DNA of 64,000 nt from Blepharisma stoltei (lineage: Eukaryota; Ciliophora; Heterotrichea; Heterotrichida; Blepharismidae). Made by a program: the position numbers and the translations under genes. How positions within the stretch are numbered: the stretch's first letter is position 1; every line of letters begins with the position of its first letter. Positions 54,797-64,000 of this stretch are shown in pieces. The stretch covers positions 914,501 through 978,500 of the forward strand of contig CAJZBQ010000051.1 of assembly GCA_914767885.1 (NCBI GenBank). The letters are read 5' to 3'. The notes under the pieces were generated by a model. That model was given only the letters and a program-made list of their open reading frames with translations, did not search any database and was not told the origin of the DNA.

Positions 54797-57415
54797 TTAA
54801 ACTCTTGGGGTGGCATAATCTTCTGTGTTAAACTGAAGATCTCCAGATGAAAATCCTTTAAGTTGCTTTGAGTCCTTTGGTGCATGCTGATAAGCTTGCT
54901 TTATAAGACTCTCTTCAAATCTTCTCCTTCTGCATAAGTACCATACCAGCCCAATAATAATCAAGATAGCTACTAAAAGTCCAATCACAAGCCCTGCTAT
55001 GGCTCCTTGGCTTAAACCTGAGCTACCTCCACCATTATCAGCATAGCTCATTTGAACGTGATCAGACGTTTCAATTACAATTGATTCACTTTTAGGCAAA
55101 TAAATATTATTCTCTATCATGTTAAATATAAAATCTGAAAATTATATTAATCTCCTATAGACTTATTCACTAATTTAACGTATATCTAGAGTCACATTCC
55201 AGTCCACTCTGAAATGATGTTCTTTTTTCTGCATTGGACTTTCCAGCACAAAACCAAAATACATCGCAGACATAGCTGGGATGTCAAGACTGACCACGCC
55301 CCAGATCAGTCTTTTTTCTGAATATATTTCATCAAATAAAATTGGCACATAGTCAGTGACATTTTTCCCAGTCACAATTGAAGTTATTATATAAGATGAT
55401 GTGTTTTGCAACGAAAAGCGATATCCATATGACTCTTCATAGTCAAAAGTGACGTTTAGCAGCATATGTTTGGCAGCTGTAAATCCATAGTTATTCATCA
55501 CCATTTCTCCATAGAAAAACACTGCAGATTCATTATGTAAACAATACCCAGGCCAGTCCCTACACTTATAAAGCTCATCATAGAAGTGGGCTTCTATATA
55601 AAATGATGCCCCAAAAATGTTCCATAAAGCAATTTCAAAATGAGGCTTGAAATAAGAAATTATGTCTCCTGTAATGTTTTTAGAGTCGCTACCTACTTGT
55701 CCCTGGAATGAAAAAATGCCTCTAGATAAAGCATAGTCAATGACTGTTCCGTCTTCATATTTACCGTTAATTTGTTTGCTGAGGCCATAAATAATATTTA
55801 ATTTTTGCATTTGGGCTGTTAAGTTTGCGTATACACCTTTGAACATAGGGTCAGGAGTTGTTATTTCTGTGATATTCATGGAAGTATAAGGCAAAATGTA
55901 TATGCTTTGCTGGGATGTAATGATATTTTTTTAATTTTATTAATAATAAAATATATAGAAATCAATTTAAAATAGCATAAATCCCCTTCTCCTTCATAGT
56001 GAAGCCAAGTCGTTATGTTTTTTCCGATTAAAAAATCCCTAACTCTTCCTTGATAATGATGAAATATTTTCCTTGCTAAAGGACTAATAAAAAACTGAAT
56101 ATTGAATATTCGAGTGAAAATCTAATTTAATTTATAAAATTTATTTTTTTGATGGCGAAATGCCTAAAACCATTTGCTAAGATTTTACGATTATAATATT
56201 AAATATATATTAAAATATAGGCTACCAAAAAATTTTTATAGCTAAGAGGTGCTATTTTCCTTAAATAGGGGTTCCTAATATTTTTACTCAAAAATAAATG
56301 GGTAGAATAAGAATTTTGGATTCTACTTCAGAAAATGCTGCAGTTCCTCTATATTCTTCATCGCAAGGATCGCTTGAGGACCCTTCATCAGAATGTCCCC
56401 ATTTAAAATCCCAATTTCTATCAAGATTAACTCCATCACCAGCCGAATTTGCACATCCAGTGTCTTTTGAATTTTTTTTGATTACTTGAAAGCTACTTCC
56501 TTTATAGCTCTCTTGCATAATATTATATGCGTCAACATTTACTACTGGGACAAACCAAATATTTGTAGTTAAAAGGATGCTTCTCTCATAGGAATCTTCA
56601 GAGTATATATTTTTTATTAAATTAATTTTTTTATTTTTTTATTAAAAAGTTAAGCCGATTTTGATTGTAAAATGCATATAAATTCGCAAAATATTTGCAT
56701 AATTAAAATATGGCCCCACTCGAATATTCTGCTCTTAAGAACAGAAAAATCCCTTAGATTATGAGGCTTTGGTTCACCCAGTGAATATATTCTGGCAATG
56801 ATGGTGCATTTATACCAAGGGTACGCAACCTTGGACATCCATACCTTAGGAATTCAATTTCTGGAAGTGTGCCACCAATGCCAGGGGAACCTTTAGCGTA
56901 CCTGGCGGATGCAAGTTGGGTTGCCTGAGAGCTGGAAGGATAGCTGTCGAAATATTAATGCAGAAGCCGATGGACTATTCAGATCAAAAGACCAAGTGAT
57001 AGACTGCGTGTGGTCTGCAAGGAATTTTGCCCCAAGTGACGTGATATTGGACGTTAAAATTAGAATATATAACTAATTAAGCTAAATTCGCAAAATCTTT
57101 AAGCAAATACATTACGAATGATGGGTTTGCTGGGTATCCTGCATATAAAGAGCTTGTAATTAGGACTCCACCTTTGTCTGCTGTTGGAAGCCCATCTCCT
57201 ATCAGTTGTACATAGTTTATATCAATTCCTAGAGCGCTTTTCCCTACAGACCCAAAAGTCGCGATGTTTGAAAATTGACTTGAGATCCTATTAAGATCAT
57301 TGTTGATTTCTTCCAAAGTAAAAAAGCCGCCAAGTGTCCCATTATTTAAGCTTTGTTGCCAGCTTGCTAGAATGAAATATATGAGTGATACAAATATCAC
57401 TGCTGAAAACTTCAT
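54797..57415 (-). CDS. Type-I membrane protein with degenerate M14 carboxypeptidase fold, copy B
   Basis: Same architecture as copy A: signal peptide (FSAVIFVSLIYFILASW), GTLGGFFTLEEINNDL, core with LITSSLYAGYPANPS in place of HxxE, FVPVVNVDAY, GVNLDRNWDFKWG, ILPYTSMNITEITTPDPM, Cys-containing loop CRDWPGYCL, many N-glycosylation sequons, a juxtamembrane GGGSSGLSQG, one helix (AIAGLVIGLLVAILIIIGLV) and a short tail ending in ATPRV. Interrupted by R6 and by unresolved IESs near 55.12-55.18, 55.91-55.98, 56.05-56.31 and 56.54-56.63 kb. Non-catalytic by motif. Confidence 0.75.
55908..55985 (-). other. IES in copy B (approximate)
   Basis: AT-only stretch between LHYEGEGDLCYF and QQSIYILPYTSM; same relative position as the IES at 51.95-52.03 kb in copy A, so possibly ancestral to the duplication. 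Confidence 0.55.
56050..56312 (-). other. IES in copy B (approximate, about 260 bp)
   Basis: Separates AAFSEVES from VRDFLIGKNITTWLHYE. Copy A is continuous here (SESETSSVKNFIIDKNIT), so this insert is younger than the duplication. Ends not resolved. Confidence 0.6.
56697..57082 (-). mobile_element. Retroelement-like insert R6
   Basis: 386-bp GC-rich body between TAAATTCGCAAAATATTT (56679-56696) and TAAATTCGCAAAATCTTT (57083-57100). On the minus strand it ends GGCCATATTTTAATTATG, similar to R2b. Excision continues LKDFANLY into AFYNQNR in copy B. Confidence 0.85.
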
Positions 57416-58597
57416 TTTTATCAGGATATTTAAGAATAGGCGGTTTCATCCTAATATGGTATTTAAGAATAGGAACTTTAAAGAATGGCGCATTTATGCA
57501 TTTATTTAATATATATGACAAATTTAAATATATTTCTCGTCGTTTTGAGCTAGATTAGCATGATATGAATTGCTGAATTTATTAAAGCTATTTGCTTGCG
57601 ATACTATTTATACTTAGTTAGATTATAGAAAAGCTCCCTGTTGGGATCCAAAAATGGCCGGATACACATGCCAAAGACCAAACTCCCTTCCACAAGTTCC
57701 CAAGGTCTCCCTAGCTACAGATGCTATAGAAATTGCCCGAGGATGGCGCAAAATAGCGCCATCCTCTGGTAATTTCTATAGGAGGTTGGGATAGCTCGCA
57801 ACTCCATTCTGCTTGCGATACCAAAAATTTAAATTTTTGTATGATGAAATATTCATAAATCAAAAATGTTTATAATAATCATGAAAGCCTATAGGGGGTT
57901 ATAATAGCCTAAACTAAAGGTGCTTTAATATTAAGCTATATGTTTTATTTGCACAGTATATCACCTGCCTTTAGAAATAACTTTTATTAAATTTAATAAA
58001 TTCAAAATTATTAAATTAAATAAAATTGGTGATTAAAACTTGATTTAGCATTAATATGCAGACAATTATAAAGCAAAATCTCATTAAATCTTTCATCAAC
58101 ATAATTTATATTATGCATAGTCAGTTTCAAAATATCGTAATAATCTTAAATGTAATAAGAAATAAATTAGATAAAGAATTTCCACATGATTTTCATCAAA
58201 GGAGCAAATATTTTATCGCTCAGAGTTTTTTTTTCAATTTGATAATTTTAATTTTCAAGTTTATGCACACTCTCTAAAAATTAATAGAAATGCTTTTATA
58301 AATGATTATCAATTATGTTTTATTTTTATTTATTTATTTTAAAAAAATTCTTAAAAGGAGTTATTTTCAAAATAATTAGGCTTTTTCAATGGGGAATTTA
58401 AAGTTTTTTTTGCATGAATATTAATGAAACAATTCTTAACTTCGCAATTATTTTTCCTTTATGGCAAGTCCACAACATGAATTAATTCTAATTAATACTG
58501 GAAATTATTAGTAAAAACGCATTTTATAGGAGAAAATAATGTAATTCTGGCTTATTTTAAATAATTTCCCAAGTATCTAATTATTTAATATTTATAA
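57416..58597. other. Intergenic region with a short hairpin
   Basis: Mostly AT-rich. Around 57733-57780 lies TTGCCCGAGGATGGCGC...GCGCCATCCTC, a small copy of the GATGGCGC hairpin family. A 73-codon open frame at 58056 is AT-driven and not supported as a gene. Confidence 0.55.
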
Positions 58598-60269
58598 ATG
58601 ATCCAATCTTCAGCTACTTCTGGAAGGCAAAATCCAGGTGAAAATTTCCGCTTACTTAATGGCAATCCAGGCTATGGGAAAACAAAAGCTTCATACCTCA
58701 GACACCAAACAACAAGTCGTCCAGGAGATTTGATTTATATCCAATCTGAAGACATAAACATTACAAGTGTCCAATTCGAAAAGCTTAAAAGTGCAGAAAT
58801 TATATGTGCAGCCTTAGCTATAGCCGGATTCGCTTGTGGAGCTATCTGTGATGACCTTACATTTAATTCCTCTATCTATAAAAGCAAAAAATCGCAGGTT
58901 ACAATTTCTTATATAAAGCTTGTGCATGGTTTTTCCATTAAAAATCAGCTTAAATTATCTACAGAACTATATAAGCCAAAATCCTTTATAGTTTTTATAT
59001 ATAAATAATTTGCTATTATTAATTACTTATACCAGGGATTATCAATTGAATCATAAATAAATTTTGACTATTAGCGGTATATTTTTTGTACAATAACTAC
59101 AGCTCTGCTTTTAGGCGCTATTTGCTGGCGTACACATAGAGAACTTAAATGAGAGCAAGCCAAAGGAATTTTTTCTTATCAAGATGACTTTATTTCGACA
59201 GGAAAATTCAAGTGGCTCATTATGGAGATCATAATAAATGCAGTTCATCCGGTATACGGGTTTGAGGATTACCAATTTTCTACTTACTCCCCCCCTCCGT
59301 GAGTGAACAAAAAAATTTTGTTCACTCACGGAAGGGGGTTAATTTTTTTTTTAGAAAAATTTATATTGGGTTTTTTGGGCAAAAAATAGCGATTTTTCTA
59401 ATGGTTTTGTTCACTCACGGAGGGGGGGGAGTTATAACAATGTTTATAATGTAGATTACTCTTATACATACACATCAATAGTGACTGTATGAATGCTAAT
59501 AAGGATTTATCATTTAATTCGGGTTGCAAGTGTTATTAGTGTTTATAGGTCTGGAAGAGTACAAAGATTATGCCAAATGACGGGAAGTTATGCAGGTAGC
59601 TGGTTTGCAGTAAAATGCATGATGAAAGATACCCCAGTTTATTTACTATCTGCTATGATTATCGGAGGAATTTTTACTCATGCATTTTGCTTAAGAATTT
59701 TTGAAAGACCTCTGGACGACTACACAGGGAAAATTTTCGGGGAATATGGAAACTCGATGTGGTGTGCGATAATCACAATGACAACAGTAGGGTATGGAGA
59801 CTACTTCCCAGTCACCAGTGCTGGCCGCTTATTCGATGTCCTTGCCTGTATATGAGGAGTTTTATGTGTATCTTTAATGGTAATTACATTGACAAATATG
59901 CTAATGCTTGACGCAGGTCAACAAACTTCATTAACAATCCTTAATAGGCTGTGGTTTAAAGAAGAATTAAAACAGCTGGCAGCTTTTGTATTAACCTCAG
60001 CAGTAAGATATAGATATTATGTGAGGCATTATCCAGACAAAAGAAGGAAAATCGCTATACAATTAGGTAGATTTCGGCATTATTTTAACGATTTTCAGAG
60101 CTTTAAAATAAAGCAAAGGACTTTATATGACTTTGACTCTTTTGAGGACAGAATTGAAAGGAAAATGATTGATGTAATAGAAGATAGCGAAACAATTGAA
60201 GAAACCAAAAAAGAAATTGATGGGATTATTGAATATTTGGAGGCGAAAATTCCAGATTTAGCAAAATAA
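58598..60269 (+). CDS. SK-like (calmodulin-gated type) potassium channel
   Basis: 451 residues after removing two IESs (length divisible by three). Membrane helices AEIICAALAIAGFACGAI, FCTITTALLLGAICW, IMEIIINAVHPVYG, a basic S4-like segment (WMLIRIYHLIRVASV), then pore MWCAIITMTTVGYGDYFPV with the K+ selectivity filter, S6 (WGVLCVSLMVITLTNMLML) and a C-terminal basic helix bundle (TILNRLWFKEELKQLAAFVL) placed like the SK calmodulin-binding domain. Three TGA Trp codons. Likely controls membrane excitability linked to ciliary beating (inference). Confidence 0.85.
58915..59082 (+). other. IES, 168 bp, pointer TATAT
   Basis: TATAT at 58910-58914 and 59078-59082. Removal joins SQVTISYI to FCTITTALLLGAICW, rebuilding a membrane helix. 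Confidence 0.85.
59287..59434 (+). mobile_element. Internally deleted MITE as IES, 148 bp, pointer TTA
   Basis: TTA at 59284-59286 and 59432-59434. Both termini of the main family are intact (CCTCCGTGAGTGAAC; GTTCACTCACGGAGGGG), but about 200 bp of interior is missing. Removal joins YQFSTY to NNVYNVDYSYTYT. Confidence 0.9.
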
Positions 60270-60357
60270 AATTATAGCTCCCAAGAAACTTTTACCGCTT
60301 ATTATATGACTTTAATAATAATAATTTATACGTTAATTAAATATTTAATGTTTTATT

Positions 60358-63300
60358 TTAAACTTGTAGATTCACATCTTGGAAATCTGCATTATCGCTT
60401 CTCTTGTTGTTAATTACATAAATTGCTGTTCTGTGAGTATCATTTGGAAAATCTTCATCTGATGCATTGCTTTTATTGTTATTATTATTTTTTTCTTCGA
60501 CCACATACAAAAATAATTTTTTCATGTCCATATTTAGTATGCTCTCTTGCTCTGAATCAGCAGGCAATGCTGACATTGGGTCATCATTCGCAATGATTGA
60601 AAAATATTTTTCGCCTTGTTTAACTTTGACGTGATTTAGCTCAGATTTTTCAAAAATTTCGTCACTGAACCCATCCATTACTTTCCGACTAAATCTTCGT
60701 TTTAAGCATGGAATTAAATCAGTTAAGATTTGAAAACCAGCCCAAAATATTTTTTTAAGCCAGTAATAAAGGAAATATATATTTACAGCACAGATTAAAA
60801 TAAAAAAAGCAGTTTTTGAAAATGAATCTAATGACCCTGTCAAATAGTAAAGTCCACAATATATTGTAACAGCCGCTACTAAAATTGACCGAATTTCCAT
60901 TTTATTCAAAACATCACCATCATAAGGCTGAACTACACTTTGGTAGTAAAGACAAAGTAAAAGCAGTATCATGACAGTTAATGCTTGGATGCTGGTATTG
61001 ACATTCGCTAAAAATACAGAGCAGCATACAATAAGGATTTTTCTATATAAAATAATAAATTCCCAATAATAAGATTTTGCTTTATATCCGTTGAAAAGAA
61101 ACCCAAACTGAAGTCTGACACTAATTGAGTCTAATTTTCTTTTATTTCTTCATAGAAAATATAGAGAAACAGTCGGAATACCGATTCCTCATATTATCAT
61201 AGAAGGGACTGCAACTGCTAGGGAATAAAATACATGTCCCCTATCCCAGCATCGAATGTCTAAATCTTGCACAAGCCAGTACTCTCCTTCGTCAATTTGT
61301 CTACAGGAAAACACTGCAAACATAGACTTTACTAAATTTGGATGGAAAAGAAACAGCAAAATTACGATTGTAGAAATTAAATCATTTTTAAATGAATTCA
61401 AAGTCTTTCTGTAAATTGCTACAGATCCTCAAAATAGTATTGAAATCAATCCTATAATTGCTGGAATTATGCTCATAATAATAAGTTTATTGAAATAAAC
61501 TTGGTCATTACCTTGTCCTGTGTCTAAAAAGCAGTCAAAAGAAAAAACCTGTTCACTTACTGATCCTGTATCATTCTGTATGGAAAATAGTTGGGTCACA
61601 CTAGACGGCCATTGCAAGTCAAAAGTAGTCACAAGCATCACAATTTGTAAATAATTCACAAAAATCTTTATATATATTGATTGCACTGACTTCGGCTTAT
61701 AAGCAGAATTCCTAGTCGTTTTTACCATTATTCCACAAATAAAAATCACAGCAAGCATTATCCCAATTACTTTAAAAGCATTAGAAACTGCATTTGGGCA
61801 TTTCCCGCAAGTATTTGTGCTGGTTCTCGAATAGCCATTTTCGCATGCCTGGCACAAATTTCCTGTATATCCTTCATGGCAAAGTCCAGTAAAAGATAGA
61901 TTTGGAGGCTGTGGAGAGCCTAAACAAGCTAAAGATTTTGGACAGGCAAGAAAATTCTCAGACATATTGCTCGACCTTCAATACCCCTTTTGCGGAACAA
62001 TAGTATAGTTTCCATAACAAGTCGCTGAATGTGAAGGACAGGGAATACATTGAGTGTTTGAAGGGTTTAAGCTATAATATCCAATTCCACAAACTTCGCA
62101 GTTAACACCTACAGTGGCTTCTCCTATTATGCATAGGCGAAGAGTAACATCAATAGTTACTGAAGGAATAAATGTAACATTTGTTGCAATTTTTGACTGT
62201 TTCGTTGTATCTATACCTGTAGAAGTTGTTTTTATGGAAATCGTTGTTCCTGGCTTAGCAGAAACTATGAAATTATCAAAATAATATATCCCTTTTATTG
62301 CAGTTGTTTTTGTTAACCCAGATAAGGTCGTTGAGGTTGAATCTTCAGGAAAAAGTTGTGCAGTGCTTGAGCTATCTGTTGCTACAATGTTTCCATAATA
62401 ATCTACCAATGCTAGTGTAATGCTTTGAGTCATTTCTTGACCGGAAGCAATGCCAGAAATAGAGGTCGCTGTTGGGATGTCATCTAGTCTTCTACTATAT
62501 TCAACTAGATTCCCATTTTTATAGATTAATTAGCTTTTTGCTAACTATTCGCATTAAATTTTTTTTAGGCTTTTTATATAATATAAATTAATTTTAGCAA
62601 ATAAAATGTCTAAAGAGCTATAGGGCCTTCCTATAGATGGCGCGCAATGCGCCATCACCGGGCCATGTCGGGAGAGGGTTTCACACGAGGAATGGTTCTA
62701 CGTGTGGAACCCTCTTTTTGGCTCGTAGAAAGTAGTTTTCTCACAGGTCAAAAAGGGGGTTCTACACGTAGAACCATTCCTCGTGTGGAACCCTCTCCCG
62801 ACATGGCTCGGTGATGACGCATTGCGCGCCATCTATAGGAAGGCCCTATATATCTATAGCCATCAATTTTATTGCAAAAGAAGAAATTTCAGGTGCATAA
62901 GAAGCTTCATTATCATGAAATGAATTCCCATAAGCTATAGGAAACACATCTATTCAGTTTATGCCTCCTCCATTATATTTAGCATAATTTTCTATAAAGC
63001 TGTTATAGGTAATATTAAATACACAAGTCGTAAAATCTGAGCAAGCTAAATTTATTCCACCTCCATTTCCAGTAGTAGGGGTAGTTCCCACAATTTCGCT
63101 AGTCGTATTTGCGATATTTCCTACAAATTCAGAAGAAGATACATTTAAACTGATATCGTTTGTGTATATTCCACCTCCTAATGATGCTGAATTGTTTCAA
63201 AATGATGATTCTGCTATAATATAAGGGTTTTCTATTTCTGTGTCGCTTGATGTCGATAAATAGATGGCACCACCAGTATCTGCTGTATTTTCTTGGAAAT

Positions 63301-63735
63301 AGCAGTTATTTAAATAGACTGATATGCAAGAAATGCAAGTTAATGAGCCTCCATTGGTGCCAATCCCATTATAAAATTTTGAGTCTTTTATATACACAGA
63401 ATTCATTTTAGATCCATAAATAGCGCCTACCTTGTAATTTTTCATAACCGTGCTCTCAATAATCAGATCACTTTCATAGCCGATTATCACTCCCCCTACA
63501 TCCTTGCTATATGAGTTATAAAATGCGCTATTATTTATGAGCAAAGTGCTGCTTGAATAAGACAGAATTACTCCACCTCCTCCATTTTTGGCGCTATTTC
63601 TATTAAAGATCCCATTATAAATATTTACTGTGCTAGAAATAGAAAAAATAGACCCAGCTGAGCTTGCACTTGATCCATCTATAAAAGTTGTGTTAAAAAT
63701 ACTTGCTATGCTTTGAGCAGTCGCATATAATAGAT
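60358..63735 (-). CDS. Large multipass membrane protein with repeat ectodomain (5' end missing)
   Basis: Runs off the right edge. The N-terminal visible part is a right-handed parallel-beta/PMP-like repeat array (NNSAFYNSYSKDVGGVI, NGIGTNGGSLTC, ENTADTGGAIYL, NNSASLGGGIY). A beta domain, an EGF-like Cys cluster (CEVCGIGYYSLNPSNTQCIPC; CHEGYTGNLCQACENGY) and then at least seven hydrophobic helices follow, ending in an acidic/Asn-rich cytosolic tail. Such proteins are abundant in ciliates; possibly a surface sensor or adhesion protein (inference). Several TGA Trp codons (GYWRSS, WGIGIP). A hairpin IES sits at 62.5-62.85 kb. Confidence 0.8.
62525..62847. mobile_element. Hairpin IES, about 320 bp, GATGGCGC family
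   Basis: Main palindrome 62622-62848: CTATAGATGGCGCGCAATGC ... with the complement, inner arms GGGTTTCACACGAGGAATGG / CCATTCCTCGTGTGG. TA pointers near 62523 and 62846; removal gives KLMAIDKNGNLVEYSRRL. Exact pair of TA not certain. Confidence 0.75.
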
Positions 63736-64000
63736 TGGATTAGATTAGATTTGCAATCGTTTTGCCATTAAAGGACTGGCTTAAAGCTGCACCCTTGCAT
63801 ACTCATTATCCCAGAGAGATATCAGCAGGCACCCTTCCTTCCGACACAGGAGAGTCTTGCACAATCGGAAAGGACTTAAAGGCTCCGAAGTCCTTTGGGT
63901 GATTCCCCAATACACAAATTTCTGGATCGTACTAGGCATATGCTGTCTAAAAGGAGCCTTTTACTCTAGTCGATATGATATCTCGCTGACCCTGCCCTTT
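63731..64000. mobile_element. Retroelement-like insert R7 (truncated by window end)
   Basis: GC-rich, ORF-less sequence starting near GGATTAGATTAGATTTG breaks the membrane-protein frame after the SIASIFNTTFIDG region. Composition and short palindromes match the other class-c inserts. Its far duplication lies outside the window. Confidence 0.55.

Noticed and set aside
2382-57082. LTR retrotransposon or LINE coding regions in the GC-rich inserts
   Set aside because: No reverse transcriptase, integrase or endonuclease motif (for example YxDD) was seen in any frame, and no long terminal repeats exist; copies are too short.
58056-58277. 73-codon open frame
   Set aside because: AT-driven, Ile/Phe/Asn-rich, in a spacer with no family resemblance and no supporting neighbour signal.
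1-64000. All frame breaks are sequencing errors or pseudogenes
   Set aside because: Errors give one- or two-base slips, not 60-400 bp inserts with flanking repeats whose removal restores frame in many unrelated genes.

Overview
This is AT-rich DNA from a ciliate, most likely a heterotrich close to Blepharisma, and it looks like germline (micronuclear) or IES-retaining sequence rather than a clean somatic assembly. Three signals support this. (1) TGA is read as tryptophan in nearly every gene: it sits exactly where a conserved Trp belongs, for example in the CFAP410-like NCWG motif, the ADA2-like THDW-W motif and the snurportin-like protein. TAA and TAG are the stops. (2) Introns are 15 nt with GT..AG ends; four are seen (1001-1015, 2262-2276, 35574-35588, 47918-47932). 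(3) Many reading frames are interrupted by AT-rich inserts of 62-230 bp, or by larger transposon-like inserts of 150-515 bp. Each is flanked by a short direct repeat that nearly always contains TA. Removing the insert plus one repeat restores both the frame and the family-conserved protein. These are internal eliminated sequences (IESs).

Layout. 0.1-5 kb: PAP2/glucose-6-phosphatase-like enzyme, SYO1/HEATR3-like HEAT protein, TOM40. 5-10.3 kb: three tandem ADA2/ADGF-like adenosine deaminase genes with very different IES loads (2, 4 and 0). 10.4-15.3 kb: ZCCHC9-like zinc-knuckle protein, a papain-family protein lacking its catalytic Cys, inositol polyphosphate kinase. 16.7-23.2 kb: tandem D-2-hydroxyacid dehydrogenases, snurportin-1, PX protein, BolA, a membrane protein, CFAP410. 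23.2-39.9 kb: NEK-like kinase, UTP18, a TPR protein, a RanGAP-like LRR protein and several coiled-coil, probably cytoskeletal, proteins. 40-50 kb: CHCH protein, SCP1/FCP1-type phosphatase, rhomboid protease, coiled-coil protein. 50-57.4 kb: tandem type-I membrane proteins with an M14 carboxypeptidase fold but no HxxE motif, plus a decayed third copy between them. 58.6 kb to the end: an SK-like potassium channel and a large multipass membrane protein with a repeat-rich ectodomain that runs off the window.

Mobile DNA falls into three visible classes. (a) MITEs of about 150-390 bp with TAA/TTA target duplications and termini resembling ACTCCCCCCTCCGTGAGTGAAC. (b) Near-perfect hairpin inserts, several carrying GATGGCGC arms. 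(c) GC-richer, ORF-less, retroelement-like inserts of about 300-515 bp with 7-18 bp target-site duplications; many end in CCATTTTATT or CATCACCA. At least eight of the twelve class-c copies lie inside genes. The notable pattern is that every class-c target duplication contains a TA, so these elements can be treated as IESs and removed without damaging the gene.

Genes are packed tightly (11 bp between convergent genes at 18.9 kb, 35 bp between two genes at 43.8 kb). They are mostly single-copy housekeeping, nucleolar, ciliary and membrane functions with no operon logic. All names rest on reading translated motifs by eye. IES boundaries given as exact were checked for frame; those marked approximate were not resolved.
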